Under the pieces are notes generated by a model, which saw nothing but the letters and a program-made list of their open reading frames with translations, ran no database searches and was not told where the DNA came from. DNA of 64,000 bases, taken from contig NC_088779.1 of assembly GCF_954871325.1 (NCBI RefSeq), forward strand, positions 19,036,846-19,100,845, in the 5' to 3' direction. The translations under genes and the position numbers were made by a program. Source of the stretch: Gordionus sp. m RMFG-2023. Its lineage: Eukaryota > Nematomorpha > Gordioida > Chordodea > Parachordodidae. Positions 1 to 13,284 of the stretch are shown piece by piece; within the stretch, counting starts at the first letter, position 1, and every line of letters starts with the position of its first letter.

Positions 1-1929
1 ACCCTGATTCAAATGATCTTCTGCTAATTTTTTTTTACACCGTTTATATATTTTTTTTAAATATAAGTCTAAAATATTAGTTTTCTGGAAAAATATTTAG
101 ATGCAGGTTGAATCATTTCCCAAAAGACTAAAAAAGACCTCATGAAAGACGGTTTGAAGCGGTAACGACATTTATTTTCGCCGCATTTTAAATTTTTTTT
201 GCTTCTGCGCACTCGCTTTAAATTTATTAAAAGTAAAAAAATCTACCTAATTTAATTCTTCGTTTTATGATGTTAAATATATATATATAATATTGGTGAC
301 CTTAAAAAATATTGAATAATTTTTTTAGACTACACCCTGAAGAAATATGTTTTAACCCTATATTAAGAAAACATTCTTTTTGGTCGTTAAGAGCTTGTTA
401 AATTATGCATGATATTGAGCGATAGTCAACTTTATAAAACTATAATGTTAACAAATATGAACAATATAAGATATGGTTATACAAATTATTTAAATACTGA
501 ACTACATCTCGACTGGAAAAGAAGAGTAGCTTCATATAAGAACGGACCCTTTATTTTAGTTATAACATGATCTTGATATTTTAGTTATAACATGATCTTG
601 ATATTTTAGTTATAACATGATCAGAAATAAAATAAGGTTAAAGAATCTTATTTGCATTTCAGAAAAAAAATTAATTTAAATCATGAATTTACTATGATAA
701 TAGGTGAATTTTTAGTTATAATTTATAATTAACTCTAAAAATCGATGATCAGCTAAAAAATGATTTTTTATAATAAGAATTATTATTTTAAATAGGCCAC
801 CTAACATGAATTGATTAGAACAATAGGAATTTTAATGTTAAAAATTATTATGTTTTTTTTAAATAAAGGGATTGGCCCTTAAGTAAAATATAATTTTGCC
901 CCTAAAGTGATATAAAATAATAACTAATTCTATTCCCAGATCATTACCTCTTTTATAAAAAAACCTAACACCTTAAATTAAAATGCCAAGCATTGAAAAA
1001 ATTAATCTTTGCAAATATAAAGTTAGATATTAATATAACTTTCTCAAATGACACCATTTCTGTCAATAATGAGGAAACGTTAAAGCCAGTGCGGGAACCC
1101 GAACCTAAATTTTTTTTGAACCCGAACTCTTTTTCGTGGTTCGGGGCTCAAAAATTGTTTTGTTTATTTTCAATATCAAAAACATTACTGGGTGAATTTT
1201 TCTTAGAATCATTTTCATTATGGTAAAAATTTTAAAATTTCATCGCTACACTTTTCAAAATTTTTATAATATATAATATATATTTAAGGAATATCTATTG
1301 TTGTATGTTGGATTTTTTCATTATACAAATCAAACATAATTAATTAAATTAAGGCTATAATAATATCAAACTAACTAACTAACTATAAAAATAGATTATT
1401 CTAAAACGACAACATAGTATAAAACGGAGAAGAAATTAAGGAATAAAAGTAAGTCTAGGAAAACATTTTGGAAAGACTCGAGTCCCGGAGAAGTTTACCT
1501 AAGAAAGTTAAGGTAGATGTCAAGGTAATAACCATAGCTCTGGTCTCAATTTCATTTGTTATTGAACAGTTAGTATGACAGGCAGGAATTGTAATGAAAA
1601 AGAACATCACAAGATAAAATAGTTTATTAAATGCAAGTTGCAATGTAATGTCAAAGCTAGGCATAAAATATCTATATTTTAATTTATCGCTTCTTGAAAA
1701 ATTATATTAAAATACTCAGACTAAATAAGATGTGGATAATATAATAGTTATTCAAAATATAATTCATATTGTTCACAATAGAATATAAATTTTTAAATTA
1801 TATTGTATTTTATAATTATGATGATCAATTATTTATGGTGATGGTGAATGCTAAATAATAAAATAATTTTTAAAAAATTGATGTTGGTGTTATTTTTATT
1901 AAATTTTATAAATGCATATTTATCTGGAC
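1..1929. other. AT-rich stretch, no gene recognised
   Basis: I see no coding region with a recognisable family here. The short open frames at 993-1226 and 1455-1664 look like chance frames in AT-rich DNA. The only structure I can support is a three-copy 25-bp direct repeat near 553-620, listed separately. A small GC-richer patch at about 1085-1160 contains several CCGAAC-type words and may be the remnant of a GC-core MITE, but I find no ends for it. Confidence 0.6.
553..620. repeat. 25-bp tandem repeat, about 2.7 copies
   Basis: The unit starts ATTTTAGTTATAACATGATC and repeats at 553, 578 and 603 with almost no change. It looks like a simple local duplication. No function is implied. Confidence 0.85.
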
Positions 1930-2582
1930 TCCGGACTGCCTGGTTAAGAGATTTTTTGAATTTAGAACGAGGGATCACAGCGCTCAAACCCCTACAATCC
2001 AAAAATACTTAAGACTCCATGCCCATAATTTTATCCTCTCTTTAATCCGAACCTGTTCATAGAAGATAGGGTCTTAAAAGCTATTAATTCGTTTAAGATT
2101 CTACAGGTGGAATAGATGGCTTCCGTGCCATTTACTTACACATCATCTATTCTCCAGTACCAAAATTTACTATCATGTCACGTTAACAATTCACTTAACA
2201 ATATACTATAGCTGTTTTTTCCTTGATTCAACCAATTATATCATGTGCTCGCTTGATATGACTCAGTAAAACCACTATAGGTGTAATATTCAGGAAGGTG
2301 CTAATGAATAATAACACAAATTACATGTGTTTACTAATATTCCATCAGCTCTGTTTTAATGTTCTGTTTCCAGAGCTATGAAGCAGTTTTTTTAACTAAT
2401 CTCCTCTATCACATTTAGGCAGAACATTTTCTTCCTAAAAATTGACCTTGAAAATGCTTTCAACTCAAAAGAGAACATTTGCCCCCCCCCCCCTTATAAT
2501 AACTACATGCTTATCGGCACGTTATACAATCGATATTTCTAACATTTATAAATCTATTTTCTAGTCAAGAGTCAAGACAAGG
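1930..2582 (+). pseudogene. LINE-like reverse transcriptase relic, 5' part
   Basis: This is a broken non-LTR-type reverse transcriptase. Short conserved-looking blocks appear in different frames: a stretch near 2098-2145 reading like GGIDGFRAIYL, which resembles the GxDG block of many LINE RTs, and FLKIDLENAFNS at 2432-2467, which resembles RT motif A (D...NAFNS). The reading frame is interrupted by stops and shifts throughout, so this is a decayed copy. The coding sense continues after the large insertion at 2583-12357: the next RT block (QGxLxGxPLGP) starts at 12361. The hAT insertion therefore landed in the RT codons for the QG motif. I cannot assign the clade by eye. A CR1/Jockey-like or related lineage is possible. 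Confidence 0.6.
2575..2582. repeat. Target-site duplication AGACAAGG (left)
   Basis: This 8-bp word recurs exactly at 12358-12365, directly flanking the 2583-12357 element. Eight-base duplications are typical of hAT transposases. Confidence 0.9.
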
Positions 2583-2953
2583 CAGGAGCATCTCTAGATT
2601 TTACAATTTCAGGGGGCTAAACTAAAAAAAACTTATGGGGGCTTCGCCCCCCCCCCATGCCTCCCAATTTAAAATTTGTTAACTCAGAACAATTATTCTA
2701 AATTTAATATTTTGTCATTTATTATATTATGCATACAAAATAAACTGGCATATAAATAATTAAAACAATACAAGACATTTCTAAAAATAATATTTTTAAA
2801 TACTATTTATTACAGTATAAATTATCGATTGCTGATATAAAAAAATTTGCGCCTGAAGAATTACAAGTCATAAAAAAGGTTAATTATTTTATACATATGC
2901 CTCAAATGATAATGATTTTTAAAAACCACATAAGGCTATGTAATTATTAGTAA

Positions 2954-3334
2954 TACCCGAAATTTTTTTTAAAAAAGTTTCACCTGCCCGGCTCGAATCC
3001 GATATTTTTTTAAAAAAGTTTTGCCGGCCCGGCCCGAACCCGAAATTTTTTTTAAAAAAATTTACCGATCCAGCCCGGCCCGAATTTATTTAAATATAGA
3101 AATTAATTTTTATAATTACTCAAAATAAAAGACAATGTCGTTTAGTTTCAATAAATAAAATAAAATATTTTTATTTTACATAAAAAATTCAATATAAAAT
3201 TGATAAATTCAAGGTCCAACCCGACCCGGCCCAAATTTTTTTTAAATATTAGGCCCGGTCAGGCCCGAACCCTATTATTTTAAATAGAATTAGGCCCGAC
3301 GGGTACAGGCCGGGCCTAACTTTACAGATCTCTA
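2954..3334 (-). mobile_element. GC-core MITE, copy 1 (hAT-like), TSD ATTAGTAA
   Basis: It is flanked by the exact 8-bp duplication ATTAGTAA (2946-2953 and 3335-3342). The right end reads ACAGATCTCTA, the reverse complement of the start of the copy at 24754-25266. The body is several GGCCCGGCC-type cores separated by runs of A and T, plus a shared AT-rich middle (about 3075-3210) that is the reverse complement of about 24960-25110. The left inverted repeat is shortened. There is no coding capacity, so it must have been moved by a transposase from elsewhere. Confidence 0.88.
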
Positions 3335-3532
3335 ATTAGTAACTTACATTGACAAAAGGTCATGAAACTAATATTACTCTCTGTTGCCATTTTGGACAAT
3401 GTTTTATAGAATGGACTAATAAGGAAAAATTTATTAGCCTTACCAAATGAACAATTATTGAAGAGATAAACGACCAATCCAAATCATAAAACTATATAGT
3501 GGTTAGAGCTTCCTATTACATGACATGATGAT

Positions 3533-5167
3533 TGTAAATTTCTTGTAAGAGATTTACGTTTAAATATATTTGGGCAGCACTTCCTACAAATTTTGGTAAA
3601 ATTCGTCTAACACTTTTATAATTGCAAAAATTTGGGCAGCACTTCCGTGTATCTGGCTTAATTTCAAAAATTTTGGGTAAATTTGTCTAACAGATTTATA
3701 TTTGGAAAAATTTGGCTTGCACTTCCGTGTACTAGGTTTATTTAGTAAAAATTTGCGCGAATTTTTAATAGATTTATTTTTACAAAAATTTGTATTTCCG
3801 TGTAACAAATTTTTACTGGCCAAAATTTGGGCAACACTTCCGTATAATTTGTCCTTTTACTTAAACCCCAACAAATGGGTCACTACAATCTTAATTGAAC
3901 TCTTACTGACTATAATCGCCCAACAAATGGGTAAACACACTCTTTGACTCTTACTTGATATAACCGCCCAACAAATGGGTAAATACACTCTTACTTGACT
4001 CTTACTTGCTATAACCGCCCAACAAACGGGTAAATACACTCTTACTTGACTCTTACTATAACCGCCCAACAAATGGGTAAATACAATCTTATTCGCTTGT
4101 TCACGCAGAAGGTCACGAGTTATTGGCCACCAATGTTTTATAAGTTGTCTACTTTAATCTTTAACTATACAATTATTTATTATTCTAATTTTCTGGGTTC
4201 GATTTCCTATTAACTAATTTAATATTTTAAATATAAAATTATTTATTATACAAAATATAAATATATTTATTATTGTTCTCATACTTGATATATTTATTAT
4301 TATTCTTTTACTTGATTTCTTTTACTTTTCCTTTTTTTCAAGATCAACTATTTTTCTTAATACACGCAATAAAATAACATGAAAGCAATTACCCTTTATC
4401 GCTATATGAAACAGCAGAGCTACGCTTGGACTATCTCATTCCATCTAATTGGGTTAAGAAATTTAGGGGTAACCTATGAGATGAGCCCATCCACAGTTCT
4501 TGGGCAGGCTGCAGTTACCTGTGCGCGCAAAAGGCGAAACCACTTGCTTAAACGCCTACGGGAAATAAGAAGAGAACGCAACTTGATAACGAAAAAAAAA
4601 TGAATGAATACTTTCTTTTTCTTTTTCTTTGATTATATGTACTTAAAAAACAAATAATATATAAACAAAAAAAAATAAATAATTTGCAAGAAAAATACAA
4701 TTATCGATTTATCTTTAACATTTTTTATAATCTTTTTTTTTCTTTTTTTTTTTTAACAAATCTTAAATTGATTTGAGTTTATACTAAACACTAAAGGAGA
4801 ATTAAATTCCAATTTCTTCATATGAACATTAAAAGTAAAACATATATACGTAATTTAAAATTATATATTAAAAATATCATGTAAACTATTTGTAAATTAA
4901 AATCTATATAAAAAAAACTGTATAATAAAAAAAATAATTAGTGTAGTAAATTGTATGTTGGGTGGGAGGAGGTCAAGAAAGAGAGCCGTGGATGGCAATG
5001 CAGTTAGATCTGCATACATCAATAGATATGCGCTGTCTGAGATAGAAGCCTTCCTGCGGGTCACCAAAAACAAGGATGAATGCGCAAAAAAAACATCAAA
5101 AAATATTAATCACAAATAAAATGCTTATTATACAAAATGACTCCACGCTAACACGATACACATAACA
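3533..5167 (-). repeat. 3' LTR of the family N fossil
   Basis: It matches 10109-11340 over most of its length. It begins TGTAAATTTCTTG and ends GATACACATAACA on the + strand (TG...CA). About 1.64 kb long, it exceeds its partner because of extra segments near 4388-4600 and 4740-5100. It contains 51-bp tandem units built around CCCAACAAATGGGT (about 3885-4085) and repeated GGGCAGCACTTCC motifs (about 3570-3850). Confidence 0.88.
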
Positions 5168-8100
5168 CGCCCCCACTAATTGAAAACCCAACTTCGCATT
5201 TCACCACTCACCCGGCATAATTATCGTCTTTTTATGGTGTTTTCACGAATTTATACGGTGGTTAGTTTCTCCTCCCTTTGTGTGTCGCTATTGTCGATTT
5301 CCCGTAGAAATTATCTTAGTTCGACCTGGCTTCGTTTATCATTTGTACAATCCATTAACTATTTTGTCCCATCAACCATTATATGGTTGATTCCCTTATT
5401 ATTATTACTCAATTACCCCGCTATTATTATTATTATTATCAATCACCTTACCTATGGTTTAACTGTCGACTGCAATTTTTCCCGGATATATTGCGCACCA
5501 TATTAAAATGAATATTTTTCCACCATGAATTTTTGATCAAGTATATCCCCCTTTCATACTCCCGATCGTAACCTCCCAGGTTCCACACCCTTCTTCAAAT
5601 GATCCCGATGCCGTACTCCCTCTCTTCCGCCGGTGAATTTCACTCGATTACGATCACCCCGGATTTCCATTTCTTATTACTTCCAAATATCCTAGCCCAT
5701 ACTGCCTGCCCTACCCTAAATTCCGCTTCATTCCCGGCCTCAGACATCTTCTTTCCCTGTCTTGTCGGTTTCAGTGAATCCAAACAAATTCTAGTTCTCC
5801 GTCCTAAAAACTTCCCGCCGGCGATGGCTCCTCTCCTTTTCTACCGTTGTTGTAATACGCCACTGCCACCCACATCTCTCCACCTCCATCCTTTGACTTT
5901 CTCAACCAATTCTTGACCACAGCTATCATCCTCTCTGATTGTCCGTTCGAACTCGGATGATAAGGAGGCGCCAAATATATATATTTTATTTTCGAAGTCA
6001 AAGAAATCCAAATGGATGCGCCCCCAAGGCTGCAGTGCCTTCGGCCACACACTTTCTTTATCTTTTCGTGGCATCGGAGCCCAAGAATTACATCTAACAC
6101 AGGTTCGACTGATATTTTCAATGTCTCGGTTCATTCCTGGCTACCAAACATATTCCCGTCCCCACTGTTTCATTCTTTCCATTCCTTGATGCCCAGGAAT
6201 CATCGCCATTACCGCTTCTCTTAGCTTGGACGGTATAACACTCCTATTTCCTCGCACCAAACATTCATCTATTATCGCTAATTCCTTCTGTACATATTTA
6301 TAGATCTTGTCTCCATCCCGCCACGTTTTCTGTCCCTTAAGGCACGCTTTGATCCGTTTCAATTCCTTATCTTTCAAAGTCACCTTTTGATCTCTTCCCA
6401 TGTTATTGGCCCACCTCTAGATACTCCCGCCATAGTCCGAATCAGTTCTTGTTCAATTTCTTCCTCCCGTTCCTCTTGTTCTTTCTTATCTAAATCTTCC
6501 CCAGCTCCGCATCTGGATAAAATGTCCGGTAAATAATTTTCCCTCCCTCGTCGATATTTCACTTGGACATCAAAACTGTCCACGAGCAATAACCATCTCT
6601 GCAGCCTAGGCGATGGCATTAGTTCTTTGTTGTCCTTCCTGAATAAATGCACCAACGGCTTATGATCGGTGTAAATAATTAATTTGCGTCCAATCAGATA
6701 TTCCCGGCACTTTGTTAACCCGAAAATAACGACCAATGCTTCTTGCTCAATCACTGAATACCTGGTCTCTGCCGCTCTAAAAATCCTTGAGAAAAATAAT
6801 ACCGGCCTCTCTACCCCATCAATAGAATGCAACAGCACTCCTTCTACACCTTTATTAGATGCATCCACCGCCAATATCACCTCCAATTCATTATTAAAAC
6901 ACACTAAAACGGGTTTCTTTCCTATTCGACCTTTTCATTATTGAAGGATTCCTCTTGTTCATTTGTCCAATCAAATTTTCTTCCTTTCTTTAATAACTGA
7001 TATAAGGGCGCTGCTATTTGAGCGAATCCTTCTATGAACCGATGATAATAATATACCATCCCCAAAAATGCCTGTACCTCTGCTTTATTACTGGGTCTTA
7101 TCATATTATTAATTCCAGTCATATTTCTCCACAGGCCGCACCTCCTTTTTTGTGATCTTATGCCCCAGATAAGTCACTTCGGTCACCCCCAACACGCTTT
7201 TCTTCCCGCTGGCTCTCAATCATTGCTCCTTGATTCTTCAAAATACTTCCTCCAATCTCTGTTCAAGTTGTTCGGGATTTCTTCTCGTCATCAAGACATC
7301 ATCCATATAGTAGAAAACTCCCTCCATTCTCTGAAAAACCGCAGCCATCGTACGTTGAAAAATAGGAGCTAAAACACTTAACCCGAATGGTAATCTACAA
7401 AACGCAAACAATCCTTTTGGCATAGTAATCGTTAACAACTTACTTACTTCCGGCTTTACCCGTAGTTGCATAGAGAAATCCACTTTTGAAAAATAAACAC
7501 TTCCTTTTAAACTAGCCAGTATTTCTTCAATTCTCGGCAAGGGATATTTAACCTCCACTACTCACGGATTTACTGTAACTCGGAAATCTGCGCATAAACG
7601 AAGCCCATTGGCTTTATTCACAGGCACTAACGGAGTCGCCCATTCACTGTATTCCACCGGACATACAATACCTTTCCGTACCCATTGATCCAACTCTAAT
7701 TCCACTTCCTTTCTCCATTCAAACGGTATCCTCCGTAACGCACAAAACTTCGAAACGCAACCATCCTTTAATTTAATGTCTACTTCATAATCTCTGAGGC
7801 ATCCCAAGTCTTTGTTGATAATATCCCGATAATTGTACTAATCTCCGTACTCCTTCTTGCACTCGGGGCATAGCCAATTTTCTTCCCTCGTCTTCTTTAA
7901 TTATCAATTCTTCTTACCTGGGCATTGTTCTTTCCTTCATTACCTCCCGATTTCCTTTCGTTTTTTTATTCATCACTTCTCGATTTTCCTGCTTAGTGGT
8001 ATTCATCACTTCTCGATTTTCTTGCTGTGATTCCTCCTTCCTTCACCTTTCCTTCCTCCTCCCTCCTCGTACTATCACGACCCCTCTCAGTGGCTCCAAA

Positions 8101-8221
8101 GTGCCCCGGGTAATTTCTACCTCTCTTGAATCCTTATTTGCTGCTTCTCCTCCGGAATTTCTTTCCCCTATTTTACCTTTAGGATTCTTCTTCCCTATTT
8201 CACCCTTAGAGTTATTCTCTT

Positions 8222-8692
8222 TTATTTCCGTTCTCCCTTTATTTTGCTCCTCGAATTATTTTCACTTATTCCGCTCCTTGAATTATCGCCCCTAGTTACG
8301 CCCCTGGAATTATTTTTCCTTAGTTCGCTCCTTAAATTATCGCTCCTTGACTTATTTTGACTTGTTTCGCACCTTGAATTATCGCTCTTTGAATTAACGC
8401 TCCTTGAATTAACGCTCCTTAAATCATCGCTCCTTGTCACGCTCTTGGAATTATTTTTCCTTAGTTCGCTCCTTAAATTATCGCTCCTTGAATCACCTTG
8501 ACTGGTTTCGCTCTTGGAATTGTTCTTCCTTGTTTCATTTCTTAAATTATCGCTCCTGGTTTCGCTCCTGGTTTCACTCCTAGAGTTATTTCTCCTTGTT
8601 TCGCTTCTTGTTTCGCTCCTAGGAAGATTTTCGCTGGTTCCCTCATTAAACATGGTCTCAATTCCAGGCAACACATTCTCCCTCAAGGTCAT
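8222..8692 (-). repeat. Diverged repeat linker of the family N fossil
   Basis: On the minus strand it encodes repeats such as RSETRSETRSDNLRNETRKN and RSDNLRSELRKNNS, in units of about 10-17 residues, positioned between protease and RT. It is the diverged counterpart of the 51-bp array at 60896-64000. Confidence 0.8.
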
Positions 8693-10108
8693 GACAGCGT
8701 ATTCCTCACTCGTTATTGGTATAAATTATTTTACACCATGAAAAGATTCTCCAAAAACTATACCATGGACCAATTCTAATGATCCAATCCCAACCTATCA
8801 CCGCTTCTATATTCCGATTAATAATCCATAAATCTAATATTTCCACTCTTTCCTCCGATGTCGCCACTATCTCTACCCCACCTATGGCTGCCAACAAAGT
8901 TCCATCAAACTGCCTTATTCTCAACCCCTCATTCTCTATCCTTTCCCCAGGCCATATACTTTGATATCCATTATATCCAATTACCGAAATGGCAGCTACT
9001 GTATCAAATAACATGGGAAACATTCTCCCCCCCCCCCAATTTATCATTACTCTAGAGCAAGGATCATGTACTATCCCCTCTTGTAGCATATTTACGATCC
9101 CCTCTTGTAACATATTTACGCTTCCCTCTTTATTTATTTTTCGATGATTAAATCCCTCCTCCGTCCTGTCTAAGCATCTCGCTCCGACCTGTACTGCAAT
9201 TTTTCCACTATCATATAGTCACAAATTCTCACAATCCTTCGCCACATGCCCACCCATTAGGCATCGAAAACATTCCATATTTTTCCCCTCTAACTCTTTG
9301 ACATTAACTGCCCGCCCCTCTTCCATTTTCTCCCGCTCAATAGTCCTCACATTTAAAGCATTCGGACTCATCTCTCTCTGTGGGAAACCACTTTTGTTAT
9401 TGTAATTGTTCGCATTACATTCCTCTTTATTATGCCCAAACCTACCACAACCCGCACATCTTAATCTCTCTTGTTTACTCGGACAATAAGGGCTATATGT
9501 CCTAATTTTCCACAACCGAAACACTTTGCCTCCCGGCAATCTCTGTATGACCTGGTTTACCACAATTATAACAACTCATTACCCCTCTTCTCCGAGATTC
9601 AAAATTTTGTCTTATTTCCACTCTACTTCCCCGAGAATTTTCTCTGGGCTCTCTATACAGTGGCAACACTTGATTATTTCCAAAATTTTGTTATCAGAGC
9701 TATATATATTATTGTTTATATCGCTATCCGTTCACCCTTTAATTAACTCCTGAACCGGTAACCAAGTAACTTTACGCATCATATCCTCCTCTCCATAATG
9801 TCTCTCAATGGTTAAAGTTTGTACTTTAATTCTTATGCTGCGACTCCTTCTCATTCTCCTGTCCCAAACTAAACTACATATCCATATTAATAGTATAACC
9901 AACGTTCCAAAAATATTATATTGAACCTCCCAGTATTTAACAAATTTTAAACTTTTCATCACGGCGTTATAAAAAATTTATGATTAATTTCAAAATAAAA
10001 ATCTTGGTTATTTGTAACGTCAACAAGTAAGATATTATAAGTAGCGTAAATAAGCCAATGATGCACATATACATGCACACTTAATAGGTCAATGGATGAC
10101 AAAATTAT

Positions 10109-11340
10109 TGTAAATTTCTTGTAAGAGATTTACGTTTAAAAATATTTGGGCAGCACTTCCTACTAATTTTGGTAAAATTCGTCTAACACTTTTATAATTG
10201 CAAAAATTTGGGCAGCACTTCCGTGTATCTGTCTTAATTTCAAAAATTTTGGGTAAATTTGTCTAACAGATTTATATTTGGAAAAATTTGGCTTGCACTT
10301 CCGTGTACTAGGTTTATTTAGTAAAAATTTGCGCGAATTTTTAATAGATTTATTTTCACAAAAATTTGTATTTCCGTGTAACAAATTTTTACTGGCCAAA
10401 ATTTGGGCAGCACTTCCGTATAATTTGTCCTTTTACTTAAACCCCAACAAATGGGTCACTACAATCTTAATTGAACTTTTACTGACTATAACCACCCACA
10501 AATGGGTAAACACACTCTTACTTGCTATAACCACCCAACAAATGGGTAAATACACTCTTACTTGTCTCTTACTTGCTATAACCGCCCAACTAATGGCTAA
10601 ATACACTCTTACTTGACTCTTACTTGCTATAACCGCCCAACAAATGGGTAAATACACTCTTAATTGACTCTTACTATAACCGCCCAACAAATGGGTAAAT
10701 ATAATCTTATTCGCTTGTTCACGCAGAAGGTCACGAGTTATTGGCCACCAATGTTTTATAAGTTGTCTACTTTAATCTTTAACTATACAATTATTTATTA
10801 TTCTAATTTTCTGGGTTCGATTTCCTATTAACTAATTTAATATTTTAAATATAAAATTATTTATTATAGAAAATATAAATATATTTATAATTTTTCTCTT
10901 ACTTGATATATTTATTATTATTCTTTTACTTGATTTCTTTTACTTTTCCTTTTTTTCAAGAAACTATTTTTCTCAGCACACGCAATAAAATAACATGAAA
11001 AAAAATAAACTCAAAAACACAAATAAAAGCAAATTGATAACGAAAAAAAAATGAATGAATAATTTATTTTTCTTTTTCTTCGATTATATATACTTGAAAA
11101 ACAAATAATATATAAACAAAAAAAAAATATAATTTGCAAGAAAAATACAATTATCGATTTTTCTTTAACATTTTTTATAATATATTACAAGAATGAATGC
11201 GCAAAAAAAAATCAAAAAAATATTAATCACAAAATAAAAATTAAATTAATGAATGCGCAAAAAAAACATCAAAAAATATAAATCACAAATAAAATGCTTA
11301 TTATACAAAATGACTCCACGCTAACACGATACACATAACA
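10109..11340 (-). repeat. 5' LTR of the family N fossil
   Basis: This partner of 3533-5167 has the same TG...CA termini, the same GGGCAGCACTTCC motifs (about 10147-10420) and the same tandem CCCAACAAATGGGT units (about 10440-10700), with a different number of units. It is about 1.23 kb long. Confidence 0.88.
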
Positions 11341-12357
11341 ATAGCCATGACACTCACGATGTAAACTAATATCAAAATTTAATATGTTAAATAAATTGAT
11401 AAAATAAAAACACTAAAAATATTTGGAAGAAATAATTATGCAAATATAATGAAGCCTTGAGTTATTTACACGGCAAGGGTGCCATATTAGAAATGAAACA
11501 TTTTATACCTATATAAGGACCAGAATGATATGATGAAACAATTAAGATTGTATATAATATTGTCGCACCGCCTCTATTTGGTATATTGTATCTTAAAATA
11601 ATAGTAGTTTGTAATAATATCAAAAATATATTTATATTAAAATTTTTACTCAAAACTGTTTTTCGAAAAAGAAAAAAATATTTTTCCTAAAAACACGTAA
11701 GAAAAGAAAAGATAGCTAATTTATTACATCCATTGTAGGATGAATAATAAAATGTTTAATTTAAAATATTTTTAACTAAATAGATGGCGTTAAATACTTG
11801 AATGCAAATTGTTACAATATTTTATAAAGAAATCATACTTATTTGGACCTTGAAAATATTTTTAGGAATAGGTATGATAATTTAATTTAAGAATAAATAT
11901 ACAGTTGATTAGTCATTTTGAACTTGGCTAATTACAATATTAAATTTATTAGTTTTCAATTAATAATTGATTATATTTATTTAATTAGGGTTATATAATA
12001 ATTTAAATAATAATAGTCAATTAAGCTTCAACTGTTAATGCTAAATTAATATTTAGTGAGTGATATTGATATTCTATTTAACACATCATTTGATTGCAAG
12101 CTGATATAGTGAAAATATAATTTATGTGTATTAATCTAATCTAATATTTAAAATTATATTCATTTAATAAAAATTTAGACAGTCTTATTAATTTTTAAAT
12201 AATAAAATTAAATCTATATATTACTTAATAGAATTATAAAAGAAATCGTTCAGGGGCAGGGGTTAAGATTCCACTTAAAATAATTTTTTTGCTTCAGGGG
12301 GCTATTCAAATTTTTCAGGGGACTCGAATCCCTGTGCCCCCCATAGTGACGCCACTG

Positions 12358-12560
12358 AGACAAGGCATACTAAAGGGTAACCCACTAGGCCCTAGATTAT
12401 TTGTCAAAACATACAGACAAAATAAAACTTGAGATCTTACATTTTCTGTAGTATCTCGATTATGACACTTTAGCAGGACTCCACGATGAGATCATGATTT
12501 CAGAAATTGTAGATACCTGTCTCCATGATAAGTTTGTCTCGTAATCCCAAATATGAATTA
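12358..12560 (+). pseudogene. LINE-like reverse transcriptase relic, continuation
   Basis: The sequence resumes after the hAT insertion with a block reading QGILKGNPLGP (12361-12393), typical of the QGxxxGxPLGP region of non-LTR reverse transcriptases. It then decays over about 150 bp. The TSD copy AGACAAGG (12358-12365) overlaps the first codons. I see no YxDD motif further on. Confidence 0.55.
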
Positions 12561-12594
12561 TTTTCTTCTACCGAAGGGGAACCCAATTTCCTAC

Positions 12595-12645
12595 ACCCCC
12601 CCCCCCCCTCCCTTGGATACATCATGGTTATGCCACGGCAATTTG
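12595..12645. mobile_element. Possible orphan hAT terminus
   Basis: A C-run is followed by a sequence whose reverse complement begins CCGTGGCATAACCATGATG. This resembles a hAT end of the CAGTGGCGTAACCA type. I find no partner end or target duplication, so this is only a suggestion. Confidence 0.3.
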
Positions 12646-13284
12646 TATATGATTTATATATCGCTGCTTTATTTTAACATTAAACATATTAATTAACAAT
12701 AACTTTTTTAGATATTATTAAAATTTTGGAAATTTTAAATAACGTATAACCACTAAATCGCCAAGTTCAAAATAGCCAAAACATCCAATAACATCCCCAA
12801 AAACGTCTTCAAAAAATGGCCGCTATTAAAATAATGGATTTTTGAATCGTTATATATTATTAATCATTATTTCTTTGAAAATATAAATGTGTAATGTTTG
12901 GGAAACCTATGCCATATAATTTTATTGGAAATTTAATGGTACTCTTAATAATAGGCAATTCAAAAAAATTAGAATGTATTAGAAAAAATTCTCAAGTGCT
13001 AGCCTTATATTCAATTTTATCTGTGTTCCTATGCTTAGCCATTATGCAAAAATAATAAGATTTATACTTTAAGTGTAATTAATTTTAAAGTATTCATGCC
13101 AACTTCTTCTCAAAAATTATAACCCTTATTTTTTGATTGCTCTTTGTCATCAAACCAATGTGTAAAAAATATATGATGTATTTAAATCTTTTTTTAGAGT
13201 TTATTGTAAAATTTTAAAGTACTGAATCACATAGTCGCTTATCACCTTTAGTTTATTCAAATCATAAATATATTTCTGTGGCTA
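12646..13284. other. AT-rich stretch, nothing recognised
   Basis: I see no coding similarity, no clear repeat and no element ends in this interval. It lies just upstream of a MITE and the first visible POU exon and may be intron or promoter-distal DNA of that gene. Confidence 0.5.

Larger units (their letters stand above)
3533..11340 (-). mobile_element. Ty3/gypsy LTR retrotransposon fossil (family N), nearly full length, broken
   Basis: This minus-strand element runs from the 5' LTR (10109-11340) to the 3' LTR (3533-5167), which share TG...CA ends. In element order the interior holds a short gag-like protein with a hydrophobic N-terminal segment (about 9730-9962), CCHC zinc knuckles (about 9219-9600), an aspartic protease with a DTVAAIS active-site region (about 8706-9113), and a Ser/Arg/Asn-rich repeat linker (8222-8692). 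Next come reverse transcriptase with a YMDD-type motif (about 7238-7807), RNase H (about 6380-6904) and integrase (about 5804-6401). A purine run abuts the 3' LTR near 5168-5177. Reading frames are interrupted at roughly half a dozen or more places, so it is dead. The LTRs remain closely similar apart from length changes, suggesting a moderate age. I find no convincing flanking duplication. The element at 58336-64000 is the same family. Confidence 0.9.
2583..12357. mobile_element. hAT-type non-autonomous element hosting two other insertions
   Basis: The left end reads CAGGAGCATCTCTAG. The right end, reverse-complemented, reads CAGTGGCGTCACTAT, an imperfect terminal inverted repeat starting CAG as in many hAT elements. 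An exact 8-bp duplication AGACAAGG flanks it (2575-2582 and 12358-12365). Both ends carry G-rich runs: GGGGGC near 2620 with a C run near 2650, and AGGGGGCTATTC near 12295. The element's own sequence is only about 2583-2945, 3343-3532 and 11341-12357. The rest is a small MITE (2954-3334) and a Ty3/gypsy element (3533-11340). I recognise no transposase in its own DNA, so it is probably a non-autonomous derivative. It interrupts the LINE-like RT relic. Confidence 0.85.

Noticed and set aside
3584-4072. Open frames inside the family N LTR
   Set aside because: They follow the LTR tandem units and recur in the other LTR (10163-10690); they are best seen as repeat-derived, not genes.
5180-5916. Plus-strand open frames overlapping the family N fossil
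   Set aside because: They lie antisense to the integrase and 3' region of the retroelement and show no motif of their own.
3533-11345. A flanking target duplication for the family N fossil
   Set aside because: The bases before 3533 (ATGAT) and after 11340 (ATAGC) do not match beyond AT, so I do not claim one.
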